Of a stretch of DNA of 11,483 nt, positions 5,882 to 11,483 are shown piece by piece. Numbering within the stretch: the first letter of the stretch is position 1; every line of letters starts with the position of its first letter. The notes beneath the pieces were generated by a model that had not been told where the DNA came from, did no database searches, and was given only the letters and a program-made list of their open reading frames with translations. Source of the DNA: an uncultured Oscillospiraceae bacterium (GTDB taxonomy: Bacteria; Bacillota_A; Clostridia; Oscillospirales; Oscillospiraceae); the NCBI GenBank assembly GCA_900762245.1, contig CAAFFR010000009.1:1-11483 (forward strand). The letters run 5' to 3'. Both the position numbers and the translations under genes were made by a program.

Positions 5882-6994
5882 TTACAGCAGTTCCATCAGG
5901 GCATCTGCATACTGGGCAGCGGTGGCTGCGGTGCCGTCGGACTTGACTTCCACAGTGCACTTTGCCATAGCCTCTTCCAGCTTGGCAGCGGCTTCACCGC
6001 GGCAGATGTGGCGCAGCAGCATGGCAGCGGCCTTGATGATGCTTTCAGGGTTGGCATACTCGCCCATGCCCCGCTCGATCATCCGGGGTGCAGAGCCGTG
6101 GATTGCCTCGAACATGGCGTACTTGTCGCCGATATTGGCAGAGCCTGCGGTACCCACACCGCCCTGGATCTGGGCAGCCTCGTCGGTGATGATGTCGCCG
6201 TAGAGGTTGGGCAGCAGCACCACCTGGAACTTCTGCCGCAGAGGGTCCTTCAGCAGGTTTGCAGTCATAATGTCGATGTAATAATCTTCGACTTCAATAC
6301 CAGGGTAGTCCTTGGCAACCTCATGGGCAATGGCAGTGAACTTGCCATCGGTCTTTTTCATGATGTTGGCCTTGGTAACGATGGACACGTGGGTCTTGCC
6401 GTTATTCTTGGCATATTCAAAGGCGGCCCGGGCAATGCGGCGGGTACCCTTGTCGGTAGTGATCTTGAAATCCACAGCCATGCCGGGCAGTTCAATGCCC
6501 CGGCTGCCCAGAACATACTCGCCTTCGGTATTCTCCCGGTAGAACATCCAGTCGATATTCTGCTCAGGGATTGACACGGGACGGCAGTTGGCATACAGGT
6601 CCAGTTCCCGGCGCATGGCTACGTTGGCAGACTCCATGGTGCCGCCGTGCGGCGTGGTGGTAGGACCCTTCAGCAGAACGTCGCAGAGCTTGATCTGATC
6701 CAGCACATCCTCAGGGATGGGCTTTCCGCAGGCCATGCGGTTCTCGATGGTGAGGCCTTCAATATAGACCAGTTTGATGGAACCGGCAGCGATTTCTTCC
6801 GCCAGCAGCTTTTCCAGCACCCGGCTGGCCTGCTTGGTGATGATGGGGCCGATGCCGTCGCCGTCAATGACACCGATGGTGACACATTTCTTGGTGGTGA
6901 AGTCAGTCTTCTCATCCTTCATACCGGCAATCCGGTCCAGCTGTTCTTCCAGCAGCTTCATAAAGGCCCCGCAGGCCTTGGTCACTTCAAACAT
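5882..6994 (-). CDS. icd: isocitrate dehydrogenase (isocitrate/isopropylmalate dehydrogenase family)
   Basis: A 370-residue beta-decarboxylating dehydrogenase predicted to oxidise isocitrate to 2-oxoglutarate. The Rossmann-like start is VTIGVIDGDGIGP (38-50). The substrate-binding region is ESANVAMRRELDLYANCRPV (121-140), in the position of the IDH serine-loop and its two arginines. YRENTEG has Arg153. The family metal signature NLYGDIITDEAAQ (263-275) has Asp267 and Asp271. HGSAPRM (299-305) is the cofactor loop, with Arg304-Met305 instead of the Lys-Tyr typical of NADP-IDH. An unusual extension of about 35 residues precedes the core. The start overlaps the aconitase stop by 1 nt (TAATG), with AAGGAGGG upstream inside the aconitase 3' end. 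Position after Re-citrate synthase and aconitase argues for IDH over isopropylmalate or homoisocitrate dehydrogenase. Confidence 0.88.
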   Translation of the reverse strand: MFEVTKACGAFMKLLEEQLDRIAGMKDEKTDFTTKKCVTIGVIDGDGIGPIITKQASRVLEKLLAEEIAAGSIKLVYIEGLTIENRMACGKPIPEDVLDQIKLCDVLLKGPTTTPHGGTMESANVAMRRELDLYANCRPVSIPEQNIDWMFYRENTEGEYVLGSRGIELPGMAVDFKITTDKGTRRIARAAFEYAKNNGKTHVSIVTKANIMKKTDGKFTAIAHEVAKDYPGIEVEDYYIDIMTANLLKDPLRQKFQVVLLPNLYGDIITDEAAQIQGGVGTAGSANIGDKYAMFEAIHGSAPRMIERGMGEYANPESIIKAAAMLLRHICRGEAAAKLEEAMAKCTVEVKSDGTAATAAQYADALMELL

Positions 6995-8922
6995 TATACT
7001 CCGCCCTCCTTGGTGTAGTTCAGCAGGCCGCCGGCCAGCAGAATGGCTCTCTGACGCTCTGTCAGATTGCAGACGACGTTAAAGGCAAAGCCGTTCTCGT
7101 CGGTAACGGTGAGTTTTCCGGCTTCCATACCGGCAACAATATTGCTGATGGTCAGCTTGGCACCCTGATTCAGCTTGTCGTAGTCTTCGGGATTTTCGAA
7201 GGTCACAGGCAGGATACCGGCGTTGATGAGGTTTGCCACATGGATTCTTGCAAAGGACTTCGCAATGACGCAGCGGACGCCTAAGTACATGGGCACCAGT
7301 GCGGCGTGCTCACGGGAAGAGCCCTGACCGTAGTTGCTGCCGCCGACGATGACGCCGTCACCTGCTGCCTTGGCACGCTCAGCGAAAGTAGGATCACAAA
7401 CCTCGAAGCAGAACTTGCTGAGGTAAGGAATGTTGGAGCGGTAGGGCAGGATCTTGGCACCGGCAGGCATGATGTGGTCGGTGGTAATGTTGTCGCCGAC
7501 TTTCAGCACCAGCTGGGCAGTCAGAGAATCGGAGAAGGGCTTGGACTTGGGGAATTCCTTGATGTTGGGACCCCGCAGGACTTCAGCCTTGTCTGCTTCT
7601 TCTGCAGGAACGGGAGCCAGAACAGCGGAATCGTTCACCAGGAAGCTCGCGGGCATGGTGATCTCAAGAGGCTGGTCGAAGGTAGTAGGGTCAGTGATGT
7701 AGCCGGTGAGGGCTGCTGCCACAGCAGTTTCCGGAGAAACCAGATAGACCTGACCATCCTTAGTGCCGGAGCGGCCCAGGAAGTTGCGGTTGAAGGTACG
7801 AAGGCTCACGCCGCCGGAATTGGGAGAGAAGCCCATGCCGATGCAGGGACCGCAGGCGCATTCCAGAACACGGGCACCGGAGGCCAGAATGTCTGCCAAA
7901 GCGCCGCAGTTAGACAGCATGGTCAGCACCTGACGGGAGCCGGGAGAAACAGAAAGAGAAACGGAAGGGTGGATGGTCTTGCCCTTCAGCATGGCAGCCA
8001 CCTTCAGCAGATCCATCAGAGAAGAATTGGTGCAGGAGCCGATGCAGACCTGATCCACCTTCACATTCTTGAGAGAAGCCACTTCCACCACGTTATCAGG
8101 GCTGTGGGGGCAGGCGATCATGGGCTTCAGGGCACTCAGGTCGATATCGATGATCCGGTCATATTCGGCATCGGGATCAGAAGCCAGGGGCACATAGTCC
8201 TGCTCTCTGCCCTGGGCTGCCAGGAACTGGCGGGTAATGTCGTCAGAGGGGAAGATGGAAGTGGTAGCACCCAGTTCAGTGCCCATGTTGGTAATGGTGC
8301 CGCGTTCCGGAACAGACAGGGTCGCAACGCCGGGGCCGCCCCATTCCACGATGGCGCCCACGCCGCCCTTGACGGACAGAATGCGCAGCAGTTCCAGAGA
8401 TACATCCTTGGCAGTGACATAGGGATTCAGCTTACCGGTCAGGTTGACCTTGAACATCTTGGGCATGGTGATGTAGTAGGCACCGCCGCCCATAGCCACA
8501 GCCACATCCAGACCGCCGGCACCGAAGGCCAGCATACCGATGCCGCCGCCGGTGGGGGTATGGGAGTCAGATCCGATCAGAGTCTTGCCGGGCTTGCCAA
8601 AGCGCTCCAGGTGGACCTGATGGCAGATGCCGTTGCCGGGACGGGAGAAATAGACACCGTGCTTGGCGGTGACAGTCTGCAGATAGCGGTGGTCATCGCC
8701 GTTTTCAAAACCGCACTGCAGGGTGTTATGGTCAACGTAAGCGATGGACAGCTCGGTCTTTACCCGGGGAATGCCCATGGTTTCAAATTCCAGATAGGCC
8801 ATGGTGCCGGTAGCATCCTGAGTCAGAGTCTGGTCGATCCGCAGGGCCACCTCGCTGCCCACAGTCATATCACCGGAGATCATGTGGGCTGCGATGATCT
8901 TCTGTGCAATTGTCTTACCCAT
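6994..8922 (-). CDS. acn: aconitate hydratase
   Basis: A 642-residue single-chain [4Fe-4S] dehydratase converting citrate to isocitrate through cis-aconitate. SDSHTPTGGGIG (118-129) is the classic aconitase N-domain motif. The three cluster cysteines are Cys297 in IGSCTN, and Cys357 and Cys360 in CACGPC. NRNFLGRSG (378-386) supplies the active-site arginine region. The C-terminal swivel domain (from about residue 465) has TTDHIMPAG (480-488) and YGQGSSREHAAL (531-542). It is shorter than the ~890-residue AcnA/IRP type and matches the compact aconitases of Clostridia. Its first 8 nt overlap the GntR stop region, and its last base overlaps the icd start, so translation of the operon is coupled. 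The extended cluster makes it likely oxygen-sensitive, in keeping with an anaerobe. Confidence 0.95.
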   Translation of the reverse strand: MGKTIAQKIIAAHMISGDMTVGSEVALRIDQTLTQDATGTMAYLEFETMGIPRVKTELSIAYVDHNTLQCGFENGDDHRYLQTVTAKHGVYFSRPGNGICHQVHLERFGKPGKTLIGSDSHTPTGGGIGMLAFGAGGLDVAVAMGGGAYYITMPKMFKVNLTGKLNPYVTAKDVSLELLRILSVKGGVGAIVEWGGPGVATLSVPERGTITNMGTELGATTSIFPSDDITRQFLAAQGREQDYVPLASDPDAEYDRIIDIDLSALKPMIACPHSPDNVVEVASLKNVKVDQVCIGSCTNSSLMDLLKVAAMLKGKTIHPSVSLSVSPGSRQVLTMLSNCGALADILASGARVLECACGPCIGMGFSPNSGGVSLRTFNRNFLGRSGTKDGQVYLVSPETAVAAALTGYITDPTTFDQPLEITMPASFLVNDSAVLAPVPAEEADKAEVLRGPNIKEFPKSKPFSDSLTAQLVLKVGDNITTDHIMPAGAKILPYRSNIPYLSKFCFEVCDPTFAERAKAAGDGVIVGGSNYGQGSSREHAALVPMYLGVRCVIAKSFARIHVANLINAGILPVTFENPEDYDKLNQGAKLTISNIVAGMEAGKLTVTDENGFAFNVVCNLTERQRAILLAGGLLNYTKEGGV

Positions 8923-9568
8923 TGTTCATTCCCTCCATCATGTGGATCTTGGCGTTGGTAATGTGCTGAGCCGTCAGTTCGGCAGCCAGATCGGCATTGC
9001 CGGAAGCAATGGCCTTGTAAATCTCGTAATGCTCACCCTTGGTCTTGGTAGCTCTTGCCCAGTCGTCCATGGCGATGCGGCGGTAGCGCCGGGTCTTACG
9101 GTGCAGGGGGATCAGCGTGTCCATAATGACGGTGCGCTTGCTGAGATAGCAGATGATGTCATGGAACTGGTCATCCACCTGACGCAGCCGCTCGGCATCC
9201 TTCTTCTCAAAGTAGAATTCCTGCAGGTCCACCAGATGGGTCAGTTCCTTCAGACCCTCAGGCGTCATATTGACGGTGGCATAGTAAGCCGCAACACCTT
9301 CCACCCGCTCGCGGATGGTCATAATATCCCACAGATCGCTATCGGTGATGCCCAGGACACGGGACCCCTTGCCTGCGTCTTCAATCAGACGTTCCTGTTC
9401 CAGTCTCCGCAGAGCTTCCCGGATGGGAGTACGGCTGACACCCAGCTGCTCCACCAGCTTCAGTTCCGTGAGAATCTCGCCCTTTTGGTAAACACCTTGG
9501 ATAATATCGTTTTCCAGACGGTCAAATACCTGATCCGCCAGAGAAGTACTCTTAAATTGTTTCAGCAT
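8915..9568 (-). CDS. GntR-family transcriptional regulator (FadR/FCD subgroup)
   Basis: A 217-residue repressor-type regulator. The N-terminal winged helix (about 9-74) contains LVEQLGVSRTPIREALRRLEQERLI (38-62; key recognition segment SRTPIREAL). The C-terminal FCD domain (about 78-208) has the conserved metal/ligand set Asp132, His136, His180 and His202, typical of members that sense carboxylic acids. The start has AAGGAGG 9 nt upstream, overlapping the citrate synthase stop (TAAGGAGG). It lies 12 bp behind the Re-citrate synthase gene and its end overlaps aconitase by 8 nt, so it is an integral operon member. It probably autoregulates the operon through the inverted repeat at 10990-11007. 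Citrate or 2-oxoglutarate are reasonable guesses for the effector. Confidence 0.93.
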   Translation of the reverse strand: MLKQFKSTSLADQVFDRLENDIIQGVYQKGEILTELKLVEQLGVSRTPIREALRRLEQERLIEDAGKGSRVLGITDSDLWDIMTIRERVEGVAAYYATVNMTPEGLKELTHLVDLQEFYFEKKDAERLRQVDDQFHDIICYLSKRTVIMDTLIPLHRKTRRYRRIAMDDWARATKTKGEHYEIYKAIASGNADLAAELTAQHITNAKIHMMEGMNNG

Positions 9569-9580
9569 ACTTGCGCCTCC

Positions 9581-10954
9581 TTAACCCTTTTTCAACTCGG
9601 GAGCCAGCTGTGCGATCTTTTCTTCCAGCTCCTTGTCTGTCATGGCCGTCTGACGGCCGTCTTCATACTGGGCATCCACCCATTCCTTCATTGCGATCAC
9701 CAGCGCTGACTTCTTATCCAGCTTGGCATCGTCCTCCAGACGGTAGGTCTGGTTGATCCAGTAGGCAATGCCTGCCAGGCCGGAAGTCTTGCTGATCTGC
9801 ACCGTGGCAGGGCGGTTCAGAATCTTCTTGGTATCAAAAATGGTGTAAATTTCTTCATCCTTCATCAGTCCGTCGGCGTGGACACCTGCCCGGGTGACGT
9901 TAAAGGCAGAGCCTGTGAAGGGAGTCATGGGCGGGATGGTGTAGCCCACATCCTTCTGGAAGAAATCGGCAATTTCTGTGATAACCGTGGTGTCCATACC
10001 ATCCAGAGAACCACGAAGGGATGCATATTCAAAGACCATGGCTTCCAGAGGCACATTGCCGGTACGCTCACCAATACCCAGCAGGGAGCAGTTGACGGCG
10101 CAGGCACCATAGAGCCATGCGGTGGAAGCGTTTGCCACAGCCTTGTAGAAGTCATTGTGGCCGTGCCATTCCAGGCACTCGCTGGGAACATCGGAGTAGT
10201 GCTGCAGGCCGTAGATGATACCGGCAACGCTCCGGGGCATGGCAGCTTCCGTATAGGGAACGCCGTAACCCATGGTGTCGCAGGCCCGGATCTTGACGGG
10301 AATGCCTGCCTCCTGGCTCAGCTTCTGCAATTCGTTGACGAAGGGCACCACGAAGCCGTAGAAGTCGGCCCGGGTGATGTCCTCCAGGTGGCAGCGGGGA
10401 ATGACACCGGCATTGAAGGCATCCTTCACGGTGCCGAGGTAATAATCCATGCACTGGCTGCGGGACATCTTCATCTTCTTGAAGATGTGATAGTCGGAGC
10501 AGCTGACCAGAATACCGGTTTCCTTAATACCCAGATCCTTGACCAGCTTGAAATCCTCCTTGCTGGCCCGGATCCAGCTGGTGATCTCCGGGAACTGGTA
10601 ATCCAGTTCCATGCACTTTTCAATGGCTTCCCGGTCCTTTTTACTGTAAATAAAGAACTCGGTCTGGCGGATGATACCGTAGGGGCCGCCCAGCTTGTTC
10701 AGCAGCTTGTAGATCTGCACGATCTGGTCAACGCTGTAGGGTTCCACCGACTGCTGACCGTCCCGGAGCGAGGTATCGGTGATCCAGATCTCCTCGGGCA
10801 TGGACATGGGCACCCGGCGGTGGTTGAATGCCACCTTGGGAATGGTACCATAGGAATAGACATCCCGGTGCAGGTTGGGCTCCGCCACATCCTGCAGGGA
10901 ATATTTATAGGATTTTTTCTCCAATAGGTTGGTCTTGCTGGAAATCTCTAACAT
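9581..10954 (-). CDS. Re-citrate synthase (homocitrate/isopropylmalate synthase-like)
   Basis: A 457-residue DRE-TIM barrel condensing enzyme. WITDTSLRDGQQ (57-68) is the DRE-TIM opening motif with Arg64-Asp65. RCHLEDITRADFYG (187-200) and RACDTMGYG (223-231) are active-site strands. EWHGHNDFYKA (262-272) holds the HxH metal ligands His264 and His266. GIGERTGNVPLEA (293-305) and RAGVHADGL (355-363) are also family motifs. The N-terminal region of about 55 residues before the barrel and the overall sequence type match Re-citrate synthase, known from Clostridium kluyveri as an Mn-dependent, oxygen-sensitive enzyme unrelated to the usual Si-type. Context with aconitase and IDH supports citrate rather than homocitrate as product. 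I start it at 10954 (MLEISSKTN), with AAAGGAG 7-8 nt upstream. The longer in-frame start at 11047 lies upstream of the promoter. Confidence 0.88.
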   Translation of the reverse strand: MLEISSKTNLLEKKSYKYSLQDVAEPNLHRDVYSYGTIPKVAFNHRRVPMSMPEEIWITDTSLRDGQQSVEPYSVDQIVQIYKLLNKLGGPYGIIRQTEFFIYSKKDREAIEKCMELDYQFPEITSWIRASKEDFKLVKDLGIKETGILVSCSDYHIFKKMKMSRSQCMDYYLGTVKDAFNAGVIPRCHLEDITRADFYGFVVPFVNELQKLSQEAGIPVKIRACDTMGYGVPYTEAAMPRSVAGIIYGLQHYSDVPSECLEWHGHNDFYKAVANASTAWLYGACAVNCSLLGIGERTGNVPLEAMVFEYASLRGSLDGMDTTVITEIADFFQKDVGYTIPPMTPFTGSAFNVTRAGVHADGLMKDEEIYTIFDTKKILNRPATVQISKTSGLAGIAYWINQTYRLEDDAKLDKKSALVIAMKEWVDAQYEDGRQTAMTDKELEEKIAQLAPELKKG

Positions 10955-10989
10955 ATACAAACTCCTTTCGAGGGGCAGATCATGCTTTT

Positions 10990-11007
10990 TTGTATGAATG
11001 TATACAA
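10990..11007. promoter_or_regulatory. inverted repeat, candidate GntR (FCD) operator of the citrate operon
   Basis: TTGTAT (10990-10995) and ATACAA (11002-11007) form an inverted repeat around a 6-bp centre. Nested in it is the perfect palindrome TGTATACA (10999-11006). GTATAC-type palindromes are typical binding sites of FadR/FCD-subgroup GntR regulators. The site abuts the -10 box and covers the expected transcription start of the operon, a classic repressor position. That the operon's own GntR binds it is inferred. Confidence 0.6.
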
Positions 11008-11034
11008 TTATACTTTCAAGCAAGAATTTGTCAA
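11007..11034 (-). promoter_or_regulatory. consensus promoter of the Re-citrate synthase-gntR-acn-icd operon
   Basis: On the minus strand a perfect TTGACA (11034-11029), a 16-bp spacer and a perfect TATAAT (11012-11007) sit 52 bp before the citrate synthase ATG. The predicted start near 11000 gives a leader of about 45 nt. Such a strong core promoter suggests expression is set mainly by repression. Confidence 0.85.
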
Positions 11035-11048
11035 TGCGAAAATTCACA

Positions 11049-11077
11049 TAAAAAACGGCCCGTTTCCACGGGCCGTT
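11049..11077 (-). terminator. Rho-independent terminator of the dipeptidase gene
   Basis: A perfect 10-bp stem, AACGGCCCGT (11054-11063) with ACGGGCCGTT (11068-11077) and a 4-nt loop, is followed on the minus strand by TTTTTTAT. It lies about 40 bp past the dipeptidase stop and just upstream of the citrate operon -35 box, insulating the two units. Confidence 0.9.
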
Positions 11078-11118
11078 GGTGTAATATTGACAAATGTCTT
11101 CGTGACGCGCACACGTCT

Positions 11119-11483
11119 TTAGGGTTCAAACTCCCGCTCCACTGGATAGCTCATGGTATCACTATAGTGCCACCATTCCCCGGCATAACCGGTAAACCCA
11201 TGCTTTTCCATAAGAATCTCCAGAATATCCGCATTATTTGCCGCTGCTGCGGTGCAGTCAGAATAATCCCGGTCTGCCTTGGCAGAAAAGTCGTCAAATC
11301 CGGTGGGCATTTCCAATTCCACGCCATTCTCATCCACCAGCGTCACATCCAGGGTATTGCCCCGGCTGTGGGAACTGAAGCCCACATTGGGGTCCGCCAC
11401 ATAGGTCGGGTCCGGGCAGACCTCCCAGAGGGCAAACTGTGCCGATACCGGACGGAAGCCATCCCAAATCTTTATGTACAGCC
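11119..11483 (-). CDS. D-alanyl-D-alanine dipeptidase (VanX/DdpX family), N-terminus beyond the right edge
   Basis: The last ~120 residues of a zinc D,D-dipeptidase that splits D-Ala-D-Ala. WDGFRPVSAQ holds the family arginine loop (VanX YRP position). SSHSRGNTLDVTLVD gives the SxHxxGxxxD zinc ligands, GFDDFS is the usual following segment, and EWWHY carries the catalytic glutamate and third zinc ligand. All catalytic residues visible are intact. The frame continues without stop to 11483. A GTG at 11400 is internal, not the start, because conserved sequence continues upstream of it. No vanA/vanH-like partners are visible, so a housekeeping role in wall turnover or D-Ala-D-Ala use is as likely as glycopeptide resistance. 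Any signal peptide lies outside the window. Confidence 0.93.
   Translation of the reverse strand, partial: LYIKIWDGFRPVSAQFALWEVCPDPTYVADPNVGFSSHSRGNTLDVTLVDENGVELEMPTGFDDFSAKADRDYSDCTAAAANNADILEILMEKHGFTGYAGEWWHYSDTMSYPVEREFEP

Noticed and set aside
7306..8961. 551-codon plus-strand open frame
   Set aside because: It is fully antisense to aconitase, whose cysteine and active-site motifs are intact. The plus-strand translation is low-complexity Gly/His/Gln-rich and has no recognisable motif or ribosome site.
9878..10927. 349-codon plus-strand open frame
   Set aside because: Antisense of the Re-citrate synthase barrel. The minus-strand reading has all expected catalytic motifs.
5882..10954. 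Alpha-aminoadipate (homocitrate) lysine pathway instead of citrate pathway
   Set aside because: The dehydratase is a compact single-chain aconitase, not a two-subunit LysT/LysU homoaconitase. No other lysine pathway genes are present. Kept only as a minor alternative.
10955..11047. Longer N-terminus for the citrate synthase using the upstream in-frame ATG
   Set aside because: That ATG lies upstream of the perfect -35/-10 boxes, so it would not be in the transcript. The ATG at 10954 has a good ribosome site.
11031..11048. Possible CcpA cre site near the citrate operon promoter (ATGCGAAAATTCACA)
   Set aside because: It lacks the central CG and the conserved A after TGN of the cre consensus, so the match is too poor to claim.
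11119..11483. Vancomycin-resistance cluster
   Set aside because: Only a VanX-type dipeptidase is visible. No vanH, ligase or two-component genes adjoin it within the window, and such dipeptidases also occur as housekeeping enzymes.

Overview
This window looks like a chromosomal segment from an anaerobic, moderately GC-rich Firmicute (class Clostridia), most likely a gut Oscillospiraceae/Ruminococcaceae-type organism. The grounds are an HPr kinase/phosphorylase, a four-cysteine L28, AGGAGG-type ribosome sites, TTGACA/TATAAT promoters, dispersed palindromic intergenic repeats and a Re-type citrate synthase. Genus is not resolvable from sequence alone. The content is mainly housekeeping and central metabolism. 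I see no phage, IS transposase, CRISPR, rRNA or tRNA gene.

Left part (1-2700): an uncertain partial ORF runs off the left edge on the minus strand. It is followed by a strong 13-bp-stem hairpin and rpmB (minus) with its own terminator. rpmB and hprK are divergent, and each has a readable promoter flanking a shared A/T-tract region. hprK is followed by a 131-bp intergenic element made of two inverted copies of a ~56-bp unit, then an RluA-family pseudouridine synthase.

Middle (2700-5880): a short palindromic repeat precedes two translationally coupled genes, an S51 peptidase E-like protein and a class I glutamine-amidotransferase-fold gamma-glutamyl hydrolase. These converge on a YbaK/EbsC-type deacylase (minus) across a bidirectional terminator. 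The YbaK gene is divergent from a D-2-hydroxyacid dehydrogenase driven by a near-consensus promoter. A longer copy of the same palindromic repeat family sits inside the stem-loop that separates the dehydrogenase from the next, convergent operon.

Right part (5880-11100, minus strand): a compact four-gene operon reads, in transcription order, Re-citrate synthase, FCD-type GntR regulator, aconitase, isocitrate dehydrogenase. Intergenic gaps are 12 bp, then an 8-nt overlap, then a 1-nt overlap. Together the enzymes would convert oxaloacetate and acetyl-CoA through citrate and isocitrate to 2-oxoglutarate, the oxidative half of an incomplete TCA cycle that supplies glutamate. The operon has a perfect-consensus promoter, and an 18-bp inverted repeat abuts the -10 box and covers the expected transcription start. 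This is a plausible operator for the embedded GntR regulator and is the most interesting regulatory feature here. Upstream, a clean terminator closes a VanX-type D-Ala-D-Ala dipeptidase gene that runs off the right edge.
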